NCBI RefSeq assembly: GCF_026241095.1
Contig: NZ_JAPFGB010000001.1
Coordinates: forward strand, 1 to 64,000
Direction of reading: 5' to 3'
Length of the DNA: 64,000 bases
DNA from: Saccharopolyspora sp. NFXS83
Lineage (GTDB): Bacteria > Actinomycetota > Actinomycetes > Mycobacteriales > Pseudonocardiaceae
Made by a program: the position numbers and the translations under genes. The notes under the pieces are model-generated. The model saw only the letters and a list, made by a program, of their open reading frames with translations. It was not told where the DNA came from and did not search any database. Below are positions 31,145 through 40,654 of the stretch, piece after piece. Every line of letters begins with the position of its first letter. Position 1 is the first letter of the stretch.

Positions 31145-33771
31145 CCCGCTCGACGATCGGCGAAGCCGCGCCGGCGAGCTCAGCATCGATCGGCCGCTCG
31201 ACCGGCCGATCCGACGCAGGACAGGACGGCGGTCGCCACCAGGTCGCGTCCGACTCGCCGATGACGCATCGCCAGATCCTGGAGGCGATGTCCGGGCTCA
31301 TGCTGGCGCTGCTGGTCGCCATCCTGAGCTCGACCATCGTGTCCAACGCGCTGCCGCGCATCCTCGCCGACCTCGGCGGCAGCCAGAGCCAGTACACCTG
31401 GGTGGTCACGGCGATGCTGCTGACCTCCACGGCCTCCACCCCGATCTGGGGCAAGCTCTCCGACCTGTTCAGCAAGAAGATGCTGTACCAGATCGCGATC
31501 ACCGTGTTCACCCTCGGCTCGGTGCTGGGCGGCTTCGCGCAGACGATGCCGCAGCTCATCGCGTTCCGCGCCGTGCAGGGCATCGGCATGGGCGGGTTGC
31601 AGGCGCTGATCCAGGTCGTGATCGCCGCCATGGTCGCGCCGCGGGAACGCGGTCGCTACAGCGGCTACATCGGCGCGACCTTCGCGGTGGCCACGGTCAG
31701 CGGTCCGCTGGTCGGCGGGCTCATCGTGGACACCTCGTGGCTCGGCTGGCGCTGGTGCTTCTGGGTGACCGTGCCGATCGCGGTGATCGCGTTCATCGTG
31801 CTCGGCCGCACGCTGAAGCTGCCGGTGATCAAGCGGCCGGTGCGCATCGACTGGTTCGGCGCGCTGTTCCTGGTCGGCGGGGTGAGCCTGCTGCTGGTGT
31901 GGGTCTCGCTCGCGGGCAAGCAGTTCCCCTGGGCCTCGCCTGAGACCGCGGCCTACGTCGGCGGCGGGGTGCTCGCACTGATCATCGCGGTGATCATCGA
32001 GTCGAAGTTCCCCGAGCCGATCGTGCCGCTGAGCATGTTCCGCAACCCCACGGTGACGCTGGCGACCATCGGCACCATCGCGGTCGGCACCGCCATGTTC
32101 GGCGGTTCGGTGTTCCTCGGGCAGTACTTCCAGATCGCCCGCAGCTTCAGCCCCACCCACGCCGGGCTGATGACCCTGCCGATGGTGCTGGGGCTGTTCC
32201 TGTCCTCCACCATCTCCGGCCAGATCATCTCCCGCGGCAGCGGCAAGGTGAAGCCGTTCCTGATCTTCGGCTCCATCGTGCTGGTGGCGGGCATGGGCCT
32301 GCTCGCGACCATGGACCACACCACGAACCTCGTGCTCGTCGGCGTGTACCTGGCGATGATGGGCATCGGCGTCGGCTCGCTGATGCAGAACCTGGTGCTG
32401 ACCGTGCAGAACGTCACCACCGGCAAGAACGTCGGTTCGGTGACCTCGGTCGTCACGTTCTTCCGCACGTTGGGCGGCTCGGCGGGCGTGTCCGTGCTCG
32501 GCGCGGTGCTGGCAGCGCGGGTCACCGACTACGTCAACGAGGGCCTCGCCAGGATGGGCGTGCCCGCCGGGGCGGGCGGCGGCAGCGGCTCGCTGGACGT
32601 CGGTGCGCTGCCCGGCCCGATGCAGGAGGTCGTGCGCGCCGCCTACGGCGACGCCATCGGGGACATCTTCTTCGTCTCCGCCTGCGTCTCGGTGATCACG
32701 TTGCTGGCCGTGGTGTTCATCAAGGAGGTCCCGCTGCGCAGGACCATCGAATCCCAGGACGAGGTGCTGGCCGAAACTGTGGACAACCAACCGCTTCCTG
32801 TGGACAACTCGGTCGGGCAGGAGACCACGCCCCTCACGCGCCAGAGTGGTTCCGCGCAGCTTGCGGGGGTGCCGCACGCGGCGGCCCCGCACTTCGGCGA
32901 GCCTGTGGACAACTCTGTGGGCAACCACTCCCGTTCCTGGTCAACGACGCCCGCGTCGAACGGCCACGGCTCCGCGGGACGCCACTTGGCCGGCGACCTC
33001 GCCGACGGTGGCGCCGAGGGCAGCGGACTGTTCGTGCACGGCTCGGCGCAGGACTCCTCGGGCAACCCCGTCGCGGGGGTGGTGCTGACGCTGACCGACT
33101 CGCTCGGCAGGCAGGTCGAACGAGCCCGCACCGACCACGACGGCGGCTACCGGCTCGACCTCGTGCGCGGCGGCACCTACGTGCTCATCGCCGCGGCGGG
33201 CACCTACCAGCCGACCGCCTCGATGGTGGTGGTCGGCGACCGGCCGGTGCGCCACGACGTGCGGATGTTCGGCTCCGGCGGCGTCGCGGGCGTCGTGCGC
33301 TGCGGGGACCGCGAGATCGACGGTGCCACCGTGGTGCTCACCGACCTGCGCGGCGAGGTGGTGGGCTCGAACGCCACCGGTGAGGACGGGCGCTACGCGT
33401 TCACCGACCTCGTCGGCGGTTCCTACGCGCTGACCGCGACCGCCGAGGGGTTCCGCCCCGTCGCCACCCCCGTGGTCGTCGCCGACGGCGAATGCGCCGC
33501 GCTCGACGTGGCGCTGCAGACCGGTGCGGCGCTGACCGGTGTCGTGCGCTCGGCGAACCTCGGCCACCCGGTGCCGGACGCGCGGGTCACGCTGCTCGAC
33601 GCGAGCGGCGAGGTGGTCACGGCGGTCACCACCGACGCCGACGGCACCTACGCGTTCACCGACCTGCCCGACGGCGACTACACGGTCATCGCCACCGGCT
33701 ACCCGCCGGTCGCGACGCCGCTGCGGCTCGACGGGCAGCGCACCACGCACGACGTCGAGTTGGGGTACTGA
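31141..33771 (+). CDS. DHA2-type MFS exporter fused to three carboxypeptidase-regulatory-like domains
   Basis: An 876-residue fusion. Residues about 40-540 are a 14-helix drug:proton antiporter of the EmrB/QacA type: SSTIVSNALPRILADLGG, WGKLSDLFSKK, GRYSGYIGATFAVATVSGPLVGG in blocks. A hydrophilic linker of about 85 residues carries repeats of VDNSVG. Three beta-sandwich modules of about 82 residues follow, near 629-713, 714-795 and 796-876, each with the G-x-V...GA-x-V-x-L-x-D...T-x-x-D-G-x-Y-x-F-x-D-L...Y-x-L-x-A pattern of the carboxypeptidase regulatory-like (transthyretin/Cna-B-like) fold. Such a tail is rare on MFS proteins. With 14 helices both termini are predicted cytosolic, so the modules probably face the cytoplasm. 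The next gene carries a similar module joined to YceI. Confidence 0.9.
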   Translation: MTRSTIGEAAPASSASIGRSTGRSDAGQDGGRHQVASDSPMTHRQILEAMSGLMLALLVAILSSTIVSNALPRILADLGGSQSQYTWVVTAMLLTSTASTPIWGKLSDLFSKKMLYQIAITVFTLGSVLGGFAQTMPQLIAFRAVQGIGMGGLQALIQVVIAAMVAPRERGRYSGYIGATFAVATVSGPLVGGLIVDTSWLGWRWCFWVTVPIAVIAFIVLGRTLKLPVIKRPVRIDWFGALFLVGGVSLLLVWVSLAGKQFPWASPETAAYVGGGVLALIIAVIIESKFPEPIVPLSMFRNPTVTLATIGTIAVGTAMFGGSVFLGQYFQIARSFSPTHAGLMTLPMVLGLFLSSTISGQIISRGSGKVKPFLIFGSIVLVAGMGLLATMDHTTNLVLVGVYLAMMGIGVGSLMQNLVLTVQNVTTGKNVGSVTSVVTFFRTLGGSAGVSVLGAVLAARVTDYVNEGLARMGVPAGAGGGSGSLDVGALPGPMQEVVRAAYGDAIGDIFFVSACVSVITLLAVVFIKEVPLRRTIESQDEVLAETVDNQPLPVDNSVGQETTPLTRQSGSAQLAGVPHAAAPHFGEPVDNSVGNHSRSWSTTPASNGHGSAGRHLAGDLADGGAEGSGLFVHGSAQDSSGNPVAGVVLTLTDSLGRQVERARTDHDGGYRLDLVRGGTYVLIAAAGTYQPTASMVVVGDRPVRHDVRMFGSGGVAGVVRCGDREIDGATVVLTDLRGEVVGSNATGEDGRYAFTDLVGGSYALTATAEGFRPVATPVVVADGECAALDVALQTGAALTGVVRSANLGHPVPDARVTLLDASGEVVTAVTTDADGTYAFTDLPDGDYTVIATGYPPVATPLRLDGQRTTHDVELGY
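32778..32924 (+). other. Cluster of DnaA-box-like TGTGGACAA motifs inside the MFS gene
   Basis: TGTGGACAA, the complement of the actinobacterial DnaA box TTGTCCACA, occurs exactly at 32778-32786, 32799-32807 and 32904-32912, with the one-mismatch TGTGGGCAA at 32916-32924. The first two are 21 bp apart. All fall in the linker-coding region and encode VDN; the codon before each ends in T, which is unusual in this genome. Binding by DnaA is not shown. Confidence 0.45.
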
Positions 33772-33773
33772 GC

Positions 33774-34625
33774 ATGACCGCGGTCCAGGACGGGAGGAGC
33801 GACGTGGACGACGGCGGCGGAACCGGCGCGGTGACGGCGACGGTGCGCACCGGGGACGGCTGGCCGGTGCCGGGAGCAGCGTTGACGCTCATCGACGGCG
33901 GCGGCGCGCAGGCGGCGCGGGCGCAGAGCGGTGAGGACGGCGTGGCCGTCGCCACCGGGATCGCGCCCGGCTCCTACACCGCGATCGTCTCCACGCTCGG
34001 CTACGAACCCGTCGCCCGCACCGCGTTGGTGCGCGTCGGGCAGGACTCCGCGCTCGGCGTGCTCGAACTGCGCCGGGCCGGTGGCACCGAACTGCCCGAG
34101 CCGGGGCGCTGGGAGATCGACCCGGTGCACTCGTCGATCCGGGTCAGCGCCCGGCACCTCGGCATCACCAGCATCCACGGGCGGTTCACCGAGTTCAGCG
34201 GCGACGTGTCGATCGGCGACCCGATCGAGACGACGGGCGTGTCGGTGCGGATCGACGCGGCCAGCGTCGACACCGCCAACGCGCAGCGCGACGCGCACCT
34301 GCGCCACGCGGACTTCCTCGACGTCGAGCGCTACCCGGAGATCACCTTCACCGGCACCGGGCTGCGGCCCGCGGGCGGTGAGCGCTGGGAGCTGACCGGG
34401 GACCTCACGCTGTGCGGGGTGACCAAGCCGGTGGTGCTGGACACGCACTACGCGGGCGTCGGCCCGGACCCGTGGGGCGGTTCCCGCGCCTCCGCCTCGG
34501 CGACCACCGAGCTGCGGCGGGAGGACTTCGCGATGACGTTCAACCAGGCGTTGCGCACCGGCATCGCCGCGATCGGCACGACGCTGCGGGTCGACATCGA
34601 CATCCAGGCCGTCCAGCGGAACTGA
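33774..34625 (+). CDS. YceI-family lipid-binding protein with N-terminal carboxypeptidase-regulatory-like domain
   Basis: A 283-residue two-domain protein. About 17-100 form one beta-sandwich module (VTATVRTGDGWPVPGAALTLIDGGG, GVAVATGIAPGSYTAIVSTLGYEP in blocks), like those at the end of the transporter gene. About 110-283 are a YceI lipocalin-like barrel (WEIDPVHSSIRVSARHLGI, GRFTEFSGDVSIGD, ADFLDVERYPEITF, LTLCGVTKPVVLD, EDFAMTFNQ). YceI proteins bind long isoprenoids or other lipids in a hydrophobic tunnel. No signal peptide is visible, so the protein appears cytosolic. It starts 2 bp after the transporter stop. A shared module suggests that the two proteins dock (inference). A strong hairpin follows. 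Confidence 0.92.
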   Translation: MTAVQDGRSDVDDGGGTGAVTATVRTGDGWPVPGAALTLIDGGGAQAARAQSGEDGVAVATGIAPGSYTAIVSTLGYEPVARTALVRVGQDSALGVLELRRAGGTELPEPGRWEIDPVHSSIRVSARHLGITSIHGRFTEFSGDVSIGDPIETTGVSVRIDAASVDTANAQRDAHLRHADFLDVERYPEITFTGTGLRPAGGERWELTGDLTLCGVTKPVVLDTHYAGVGPDPWGGSRASASATTELRREDFAMTFNQALRTGIAAIGTTLRVDIDIQAVQRN

Positions 34626-34645
34626 CGCACCACCCCGCCACGAGA

Positions 34646-34674
34646 GGGGCCGTCCACCACCGGTGGACGGCCCC
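34646..34674. terminator. Bidirectional hairpin between the YceI gene and the AGCS symporter gene
   Basis: GGGGCCGTCCACC (34646-34658) pairs perfectly with GGTGGACGGCCCC (34662-34674) around a 3-base loop. It lies 20 bp after one stop and 22 bp from the stop of the opposing gene. Confidence 0.87.
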
Positions 34675-34696
34675 TGCCCGTTCGATCGGGAAGGCG

Positions 34697-36289
34697 TCAG
34701 CTCACCTTCTCCAGCTCCTCGTCCACCGGGGCGATCTCGCCGGTGCGCAGCTTCTCGCGGAAGCTCTTGAGCTCCCGCTTCACCACCGGCAGCAGCAGGT
34801 ACAGGCCGATGATGTTGAACAGGGCCAGCGCGAACAGCACCGCGTCGGCGAAGTTCAGCACGCTGGTCAGCGTCAGCACCGAGCCGATCACGGTGCTGAT
34901 GCAGAAGATCACGTTGTAGGTGATCTCCTTCGCCTTGCTCTTGCCGAACAGGAACAGCCAGGCGCGCTGACCGTAGTAGCCCCAGGTGATGATCGTGGAG
35001 ATCGCGAACAGAGCCACGGCCAGCGTCAGCACGTACGGGAACCACGGCAGCACCGTGGCGAACGCGTCGGAGGTCACGATGACCCCGTCCGGGGGCTCGC
35101 CGCCGTTGATGACGTCCTGCTGCGCGCTGGTCCAGAACTCCGTCTTCGCGATGACGATGGTCAGCGCCGTCATGGTGCAGACGATCACGGTGTCGACGAA
35201 CGGTTCCAGCAGCGCGACGAAGCCCTCGGTGACGGGGTGGCGGGTCTTGACCGCGGAGTGCGCGATCGACGACGAGCCCACTCCGGCCTCGTTGGAGAAC
35301 GCGGCCCGCTGGAAACCGATGATGAGCACGCCGATCGCGCCGCCGAACCCGGCGGCGGGGGTGAAGGCACCGCTGATGATCTCGCCGAACGCGGCCGGGA
35401 CCACAGTGATGTTGACCGCGATCACGGTCAGGCAGGCGCCCACGTAGATGATCGCCATCGCGGGCACGAGCTTGCTGGTGACCGCGCCGATGGACTTGAT
35501 GCCGCCGATGATGACCACGCCGATCAGCGTCGCGAGCACGACGCCGAACACGAGGGCCGCGCCGTCGCTGGCGAGCCAGCCCTCGTCGCCGCCGGTGACG
35601 TTGCGGAGCTGCGCGAAGGTCTGGTTCGCCTGGAACATGTTGCCGCCGGCGATGCCGAAGAACAGGATCATGATCGCGGCGATCACCGCGAGGGATTTGC
35701 CCAGCCCGACACCGAACGCGCCGGGGAACCGCTCGGCGATGCCCTTGCGCAGGTATTGCATCGGACCGCCGGTGACCGTGCCGTCCTCGTGGATCTCCCG
35801 GTACTTCACGCCGAGGGTGCACTCCACGAACTTCGTGCACATGCCGAGCATGCCGCAGATGATCATCCAGAAGGTGGCACCCGCACCGCCGACGGTGACC
35901 GCGACGCCCACGCCCGCGATGTTGCCCAGCCCGACGGTGGCCGAGACTGCCGAGGACAGGGCTTGGAAGTGCGTGATCTCGCCGGGGTCGTCGTCGCGCG
36001 AGTACTTGCCGCGGAGCAGCGCGAGCGACAGCCCGAGCGAGCGGAACTGGATGAAGCCGAAGGCGACGGTGAACACGGCCGCGGCGATCGCGAGCCAGGC
36101 CACGATCCACGGGAACGTGACGCCGAACAGCGTGAGCTCGCCGAACACGAGGTTCGAGAACCCGTCGGAGATCGGTTCGAAGACGGTGTTGATCGTGTCT
36201 TCGACACTGGAGAGGGGGCCGCTTTCAGCGGCGAGTACGTCGGTGTGCGCGGGTGGGCTCGTGTGCGACGAGCCGAATGCGGGTGGCAT
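34697..36289 (-). CDS. Alanine/glycine:cation symporter (AGCS family)
   Basis: A 530-residue, sodium- or proton-coupled amino acid importer with 10-11 membrane helices. Family marks are VSATVGLGNIAGVGVAVTVGGAGATFWM, GGPMQYLRKG, FFGIAGGNMFQANQ, GFQRAAFSNEAGVGSSSIAHS and ITWGYYGQRAW, given here in short blocks only. The GNIAGV and NEAGVGS segments line the substrate and ion sites. The N-terminal 40 residues are polar, and the C-terminus ends in an acidic stretch. The ATG at 36289 is used, close to a TTGAG/CTCAA pair that does not have HAIR spacing. It is divergent from clpB. Alanine, glycine or glutamine are the usual substrates. Confidence 0.95.
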   Translation of the reverse strand: MPPAFGSSHTSPPAHTDVLAAESGPLSSVEDTINTVFEPISDGFSNLVFGELTLFGVTFPWIVAWLAIAAAVFTVAFGFIQFRSLGLSLALLRGKYSRDDDPGEITHFQALSSAVSATVGLGNIAGVGVAVTVGGAGATFWMIICGMLGMCTKFVECTLGVKYREIHEDGTVTGGPMQYLRKGIAERFPGAFGVGLGKSLAVIAAIMILFFGIAGGNMFQANQTFAQLRNVTGGDEGWLASDGAALVFGVVLATLIGVVIIGGIKSIGAVTSKLVPAMAIIYVGACLTVIAVNITVVPAAFGEIISGAFTPAAGFGGAIGVLIIGFQRAAFSNEAGVGSSSIAHSAVKTRHPVTEGFVALLEPFVDTVIVCTMTALTIVIAKTEFWTSAQQDVINGGEPPDGVIVTSDAFATVLPWFPYVLTLAVALFAISTIITWGYYGQRAWLFLFGKSKAKEITYNVIFCISTVIGSVLTLTSVLNFADAVLFALALFNIIGLYLLLPVVKRELKSFREKLRTGEIAPVDEELEKVS

Positions 36290-36585
36290 GGCGAAAGTTG
36301 AGCAATCAGACTTTCAAGACTCAATCCTTTTAGGGGATTCACCCGCCAATTGACACCTGATTTGAGACTGAGCGTGATCAGAGTTCGACTGAACGGGCGA
36401 TCGCATCAAGCCGTGCGGCCGAAGCTTCTCTCCCGGCGCTACGAGGATGTAAGCTTGAGCGCAACAGGCTCAACTTTCCTGCCGGAGAACCTGCGCTCAC
36501 CGAGCCGGGGCTTCTGCGGGTGTGCACGATGGAGGTTCGGCGCGAGCATGGTGGCTCGCGAGCGATGCCCTGGCGAGGTGGAGGA
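36290..36585 (+). promoter_or_regulatory. Divergent agcS/clpB promoter region with an HspR operator
   Basis: The 296-bp gap is A/T-rich near the symporter. It holds a HAIR at 36454-36474: CTTGAGC-N7-GCTCAAC, core TTGAG-N9-CTCAA, about 112 bp before the clpB ATG. A looser pair, TTGAG (36298-36302) and CTCAA (36320-36324) with 17-bp spacing, lies just before the symporter start. The HAIR places clpB under HspR together with dnaK; the looser pair is probably chance. Confidence 0.88.
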
Positions 36586-39168
36586 ATGGACGCTTTCAAC
36601 CCGACGACCAAGACCCAGCAGGCGATCTCCTCGGCGGCGCAGGCCGCCACGGTGGCCGGAAACCCGGACGTCGGTCCGGCCCGGCTGCTCGGCGCCCTGC
36701 TCGCGCAGGGCGACGGCATCGCCGCGCCCCTGCTCACCGCGGTCGAGGCCGACCCCTCGGAGGTCCGCCGCGAGGTGGAGGGGCTGATCAACGCGCTGCC
36801 CGCCGCCTCCGGCTCCACGGTCTCCGCGCCGCAGCTGTCCCGGGACGCGCTCAAGGCCGTGACGCACGCCCAGCACCTCGCCACCGAGATGGGCGACGAC
36901 TACGTCTCCGCCGAGCACCTGATGGTGGGGCTCGCCGCCGAAGGCGGGCAGGTCGGCGACCTGCTGCGCAGGCACGGCGCGACTCCGGACGCGCTGCGCG
37001 AGGCGTTCACCGAGGTGCGCGGCTCCGCGCGGGTCTCCAGCCCGGACCCGGAGGGCACCTTCAAGGCCCTGGAGAAGTACGGCCAGGACCTCACCGACCG
37101 CGCCCGCAACGGCGACCTGGACCCGGTGATCGGGCGCGACTCCGAGATCCGCCGCGTCGTGCAGGTGCTGTCCCGGCGGACCAAGAACAACCCGGTGCTC
37201 ATCGGTGAGCCCGGTGTCGGCAAGACCGCCATCGTCGAAGGCCTGGCGCAGCGCATCATCGCCGGTGACGTGCCGGAGTCGTTGCGCGGCAAGCGCGTCG
37301 TCGCGCTCGACCTCGGCTCGATGATCGCGGGCGCGAAGTACCGCGGTGAGTTCGAGGAGCGGCTCAAGGCCGTGCTCAAGGAGATCACCGACTCCGCCGG
37401 TGAGGTCGTCACGTTCATCGACGAGCTGCACACCATCGTCGGTGCCGGCGCCACCGGTGAGGGCGCCATGGACGCCGGGAACATGATCAAGCCGATGCTG
37501 GCGCGCGGCGAGCTCCGCATGGTCGGGGCGACCACGCTGGACGAGTACCGCGAGCACATCGAGACCGACGCCGCGCTGGAACGCCGCTTCCAGCAGGTCA
37601 TGGTCGGCGAGCCCAGCCCGCAGGACACCGTGGCGATCCTGCGCGGGCTCAAGGAGCGCTACGAGGTGCACCACGGCGTGCGCATCACCGACGGGGCGCT
37701 GGTGGCCGCGTCGACGCTCTCGGACCGCTACATCACGGCGCGGTTCCTGCCGGACAAGGCCATCGACCTCGTCGACGAGGCCGCGTCCCGGCTGCGCATG
37801 GAGATCGACTCGCGACCGGTGGAGATCGACGAGGTGGAGCGCGCGGTGCGCCGCCTGGAGATCGAGGAGATGGCGCTGGCCAAGGAGGCCGACGCCGCCT
37901 CCGTCGACCGGCTCGCCACCCTGCGCGGCGAGCTCGCCGACCGGCGCGAGCAGCTCTCCGGGCTCACCGCCCGCTGGCAGGGCGAGAAGGAGTCCATCGA
38001 CAAGGTCCGCGACCTCAAGACGCAGCTGGAGCAGCTGCGCGGCGAGTCCGACCGGGCCGAGCGCGACGGCGACCTGGGCAAGGCCGCCGAGCTGCGCTAC
38101 GGCCGCATCCCCACCTTGGAGAAGGAACTCGCCACCGCCACCGAGGCGCAGAGCGAGCGCAAGGCGATGCTGCAGGAGGAGGTCACGCCCGACGACGTCG
38201 CCGACGTGGTCAGCGCCTGGACCGGCATCCCCGCCGGGCGGCTGCTCGAAGGCGAGACGGCGAAGCTGCTGCGCATGGAAGACGAGCTGGAGCGGCGCGT
38301 CGTCGGCCAGGCCGAGGCGGTGCGCGCGGTGTCCGACGCGGTGCGCCGCACCCGCGCGGGCGTCGCCGACCCCGACCGCCCCACCGGCTCGTTCCTGTTC
38401 CTCGGACCCACCGGCGTCGGCAAGACGGAACTGGCGAAGGCGCTCGCCGGGTTCCTGTTCGACGACGAGCGGGCGATGATCCGCATCGACATGAGCGAGT
38501 ACTCCGAGAAGCACTCGGTGGCCCGCCTGGTCGGCGCCCCGCCCGGCTACGTCGGCTACGACCAGGGCGGGCAGCTCACCGAGTCGGTGCGGCGCAGGCC
38601 GTACTCGGTGGTGCTGTTCGACGAGGTGGAGAAGGCGCACCCCGATGTGTTCGACGTGCTGCTGCAGGCGCTCGACGACGGCAGGCTCACCGACGGCCAG
38701 GGCCGCACGGTGGACTTCCGGAACACGATCCTGGTGCTCACCTCGAACCTCGGGTCGCAGGCCATCGCCGATCCGAACCTGTCCGAGCAGGAGCGCGACG
38801 ACGCGGTGCTCTCGGTGGTGCGCAAGCAGTTCAAGCCGGAGTTCCTGAACCGGCTCGACGACATGGTGGTGTTCCACTCGCTGAACACCGAGGAGCTGAC
38901 GTCCATCGTGGACATCCAGGTGGAGCGGCTGGCGCAGCGGTTGAGCGAGCGGCGGCTCACCTTGGACGTGCGCCCCGCGGCGCGGGACTGGCTGGCGATC
39001 AACGGTTTCGACCCGGTCTTCGGCGCCCGTCCGCTGCGGCGGCTGGTGCAGTCGGCGATCGGCGACCAGCTGGCGAAGCAGCTGCTGGCGGGCGAGGTCC
39101 GCGACGGCGACAAGGTCCTGGTCGACGTGGCCGACGACAACTCGGCCCTCACGGTGAGCCCGGCCTGA
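36586..39168 (+). CDS. clpB: ATP-dependent disaggregase ClpB
   Basis: Hexameric AAA+ chaperone of 860 residues that rescues aggregated proteins with DnaK-DnaJ-GrpE. The N domain starts [17 protein letters not shown]1 has Walker A GEPGVGKT near 207 and the substrate-loop [11 protein letters not shown]. The coiled-coil middle domain, about 400-520, is rich in Glu/Arg/Leu ([17 protein letters not shown]). NBD2 has GPTGVGKTE near 607, the Tyr pore loop [13 protein letters not shown] and sensor-2 GARPLRR. The absence of the IGF/IGL loop sets it apart from ClpA/ClpX. The ATG at 36586 follows GAGGTGGAGGA. HspR control is expected through the HAIR upstream. Confidence 0.98.
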   Translation: MDAFNPTTKTQQAISSAAQAATVAGNPDVGPARLLGALLAQGDGIAAPLLTAVEADPSEVRREVEGLINALPAASGSTVSAPQLSRDALKAVTHAQHLATEMGDDYVSAEHLMVGLAAEGGQVGDLLRRHGATPDALREAFTEVRGSARVSSPDPEGTFKALEKYGQDLTDRARNGDLDPVIGRDSEIRRVVQVLSRRTKNNPVLIGEPGVGKTAIVEGLAQRIIAGDVPESLRGKRVVALDLGSMIAGAKYRGEFEERLKAVLKEITDSAGEVVTFIDELHTIVGAGATGEGAMDAGNMIKPMLARGELRMVGATTLDEYREHIETDAALERRFQQVMVGEPSPQDTVAILRGLKERYEVHHGVRITDGALVAASTLSDRYITARFLPDKAIDLVDEAASRLRMEIDSRPVEIDEVERAVRRLEIEEMALAKEADAASVDRLATLRGELADRREQLSGLTARWQGEKESIDKVRDLKTQLEQLRGESDRAERDGDLGKAAELRYGRIPTLEKELATATEAQSERKAMLQEEVTPDDVADVVSAWTGIPAGRLLEGETAKLLRMEDELERRVVGQAEAVRAVSDAVRRTRAGVADPDRPTGSFLFLGPTGVGKTELAKALAGFLFDDERAMIRIDMSEYSEKHSVARLVGAPPGYVGYDQGGQLTESVRRRPYSVVLFDEVEKAHPDVFDVLLQALDDGRLTDGQGRTVDFRNTILVLTSNLGSQAIADPNLSEQERDDAVLSVVRKQFKPEFLNRLDDMVVFHSLNTEELTSIVDIQVERLAQRLSERRLTLDVRPAARDWLAINGFDPVFGARPLRRLVQSAIGDQLAKQLLAGEVRDGDKVLVDVADDNSALTVSPA

Positions 39169-39186
39169 CCGTCCTGCTGGGACGGT
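39168..39186 (+). terminator. Hairpin directly after clpB
   Basis: ACCGTCC (39168-39174) pairs with GGACGGT (39180-39186), overlapping the last base of the clpB stop codon. It is followed at 39216-39236 by a second perfect hairpin GTCAGCGGC-GAA-GCCGCTGAC, which belongs to the tail of the dispersed repeat. Confidence 0.7.
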
Positions 39187-39215
39187 GACGAGCAGGGCGG
39201 GGGTGTCGGTGTCCC

Positions 39216-39370
39216 GTCAGCGGCGAAGCCGCTGACCACCCTCGACACCGCCACCGCAGCGGGCTCTCGGCGGTCTTCTCGCGCGGACGGCGATGTCGGG
39301 TGTGGCGCGGAGCCACCCGCGAGATCGATCCCGCGGTGAGAAGACCGCTGGGGGTCGGCCACGCCTCTGC
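39216..39370 (+). repeat. Dispersed hairpin repeat, copy downstream of clpB
   Basis: The main stem pairs CTCGGCGGTCTTCTCGC (39266-39282) with GTGAGAAGACCGCTGGG (39336-39352), allowing G-T pairs. The loop region has GTGGCGCGGAGCCACC where the other copies have GTGGCGGAGCCAC. The flank GTCAGCGGCGAAGCCGCTGAC matches the flank of the 47350-47510 copy. It lies between clpB and a convergent MFS gene. Confidence 0.78.
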
Positions 39371-39381
39371 GCAGAACGGGT

Positions 39382-40602
39382 TCAGTGCCGCACGTAGGTG
39401 CCCGCCCAGGCGATCGCGGCGAAGAGCGCGGCGATGGCGGCGAAGACGAGGGTCGAGGTGATGAGCCCGGCGTAGGTGGTCAGCACTCCGAGGCTCACGC
39501 TGGGCACCGTCGCCGACAGGTACGCCACGATGTAGATCATCGACGCGGTCGCGGCCCGGTTCCGCGGATCGGCCAGCGCGGTGAGCAGCCGGAACCCGCC
39601 CATGAACATCAGTCCCCAGCCGACGCCGACGACCGCGGACCCGGCGAAGAACGCGACCGCGCTCCCGGACAGCACCGCCCCCGCCACCGCGACGAGCCCG
39701 ATGATCAGCGCCGGAGCGCCGACGCGCACCGCCCGCTGCCCGAGCCAGCCGGACGCGCTGAGCTGGGCGATGGCCCCGACCCCGGTCACGGCGACGACGG
39801 CGAACCCGCCGATCAGGTAAGGCGTGCCGTCGACCAGGCTCTTGGCCACCGACGGGCCCAGCGACATGAACATCCCGCCGATGGTCCAGGCGGACAGCAT
39901 CGTCGTCGCCAGCAGCGCGAACGCCTTGCCGCGCCCGGCGGGCACGCCCGGCCGCTGCGGTCGCAACGCCTTCCGCAGCGCGATCGGGCCGGTCCGCACC
40001 GGCTCCGGCATCAGCCACACCAGCGGCAGCGCGACCAGGAAGGCGACGACGAGCAGCAGGTAGGCCAGTTCGGTGGGTGCGGGCGCGAACTGCACCAACA
40101 TCCCGGCGACGCCGGAGCCCACCGCCATGCCGAGTCCCGCCGCCACCCCGTTGAAGGTGGCGCCGCGGCTGGTGCCGGGCGGCTGGAAGTCCAGCAGCGA
40201 GCCGCTCATCGCACCCGTCGCGGCTCCGGTGGCGACGCCCTGCAGGAACCGGCCGAGGAACAGCCATCCCACGTCGGGCGCGAAGGCCAGCACGAGCAGC
40301 GACACGATCTCCAGCGCCAGCGAGCCGAGCAGCACGGGGCGCCTGCCGACCCGGTCGGACAGGGCGCCGAACAGCACCAGCGCGACGAGGATGCCGATCA
40401 TGTAGGCGCCGAACACCTCGGTCAGCACGGTCGCCGAGAAGTGCCAGCGCTGCTGGTAGATCGCGTACATCGGTGATGGCGCGGTGGAGGCCATCAGGAA
40501 CAGCGCCAGCAGCGCGCCGACGAACCAGAACGCGCGTTGCGGGGTGAGCAGCGCCCGCGGGGCGCGGGCAGGGCGGTCGACGGCGAGCTCGGGCGCGGTC
40601 AT
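39382..40602 (-). CDS. MFS transporter (12 helices), probable efflux
   Basis: A 406-residue major facilitator protein. Loop 2-3 carries GALSDRVGRRPVLLGS, and helix 4 has FLGRFLQGVATGAATGAM. The mirror motif in the second half is weak, and the final helices end AGTYVRH. It resembles drug- or metabolite-exporters of the DHA1 group, but the substrate cannot be read. The ATG at 40602 has GAGGAGGGG just upstream; a frame extension to 40698 crosses the operator and is rejected. It is divergent from a TetR-family gene with a clear palindromic operator in the 88-bp gap, so the pair is a typical inducible efflux system. Confidence 0.9.
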   Translation of the reverse strand: MTAPELAVDRPARAPRALLTPQRAFWFVGALLALFLMASTAPSPMYAIYQQRWHFSATVLTEVFGAYMIGILVALVLFGALSDRVGRRPVLLGSLALEIVSLLVLAFAPDVGWLFLGRFLQGVATGAATGAMSGSLLDFQPPGTSRGATFNGVAAGLGMAVGSGVAGMLVQFAPAPTELAYLLLVVAFLVALPLVWLMPEPVRTGPIALRKALRPQRPGVPAGRGKAFALLATTMLSAWTIGGMFMSLGPSVAKSLVDGTPYLIGGFAVVAVTGVGAIAQLSASGWLGQRAVRVGAPALIIGLVAVAGAVLSGSAVAFFAGSAVVGVGWGLMFMGGFRLLTALADPRNRAATASMIYIVAYLSATVPSVSLGVLTTYAGLITSTLVFAAIAALFAAIAWAGTYVRH

Positions 40603-40654
40603 GCCCCTCCTCTGTGCGCGGGCGGGTGGTTCCGCTCGGGGCCAACCGTCGAGC

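Noticed and set aside
32778-32924. Replication origin at the TGTGGACAA cluster
   Set aside because: There is no A/T-rich unwinding region and no dnaA, dnaN or gyrase genes nearby. A titration or chance explanation is kept instead.
36298-36324. A further HspR site before the AGCS symporter
   Set aside because: TTGAG and CTCAA are 17 bp apart; HspR sites keep a 9-bp core gap.
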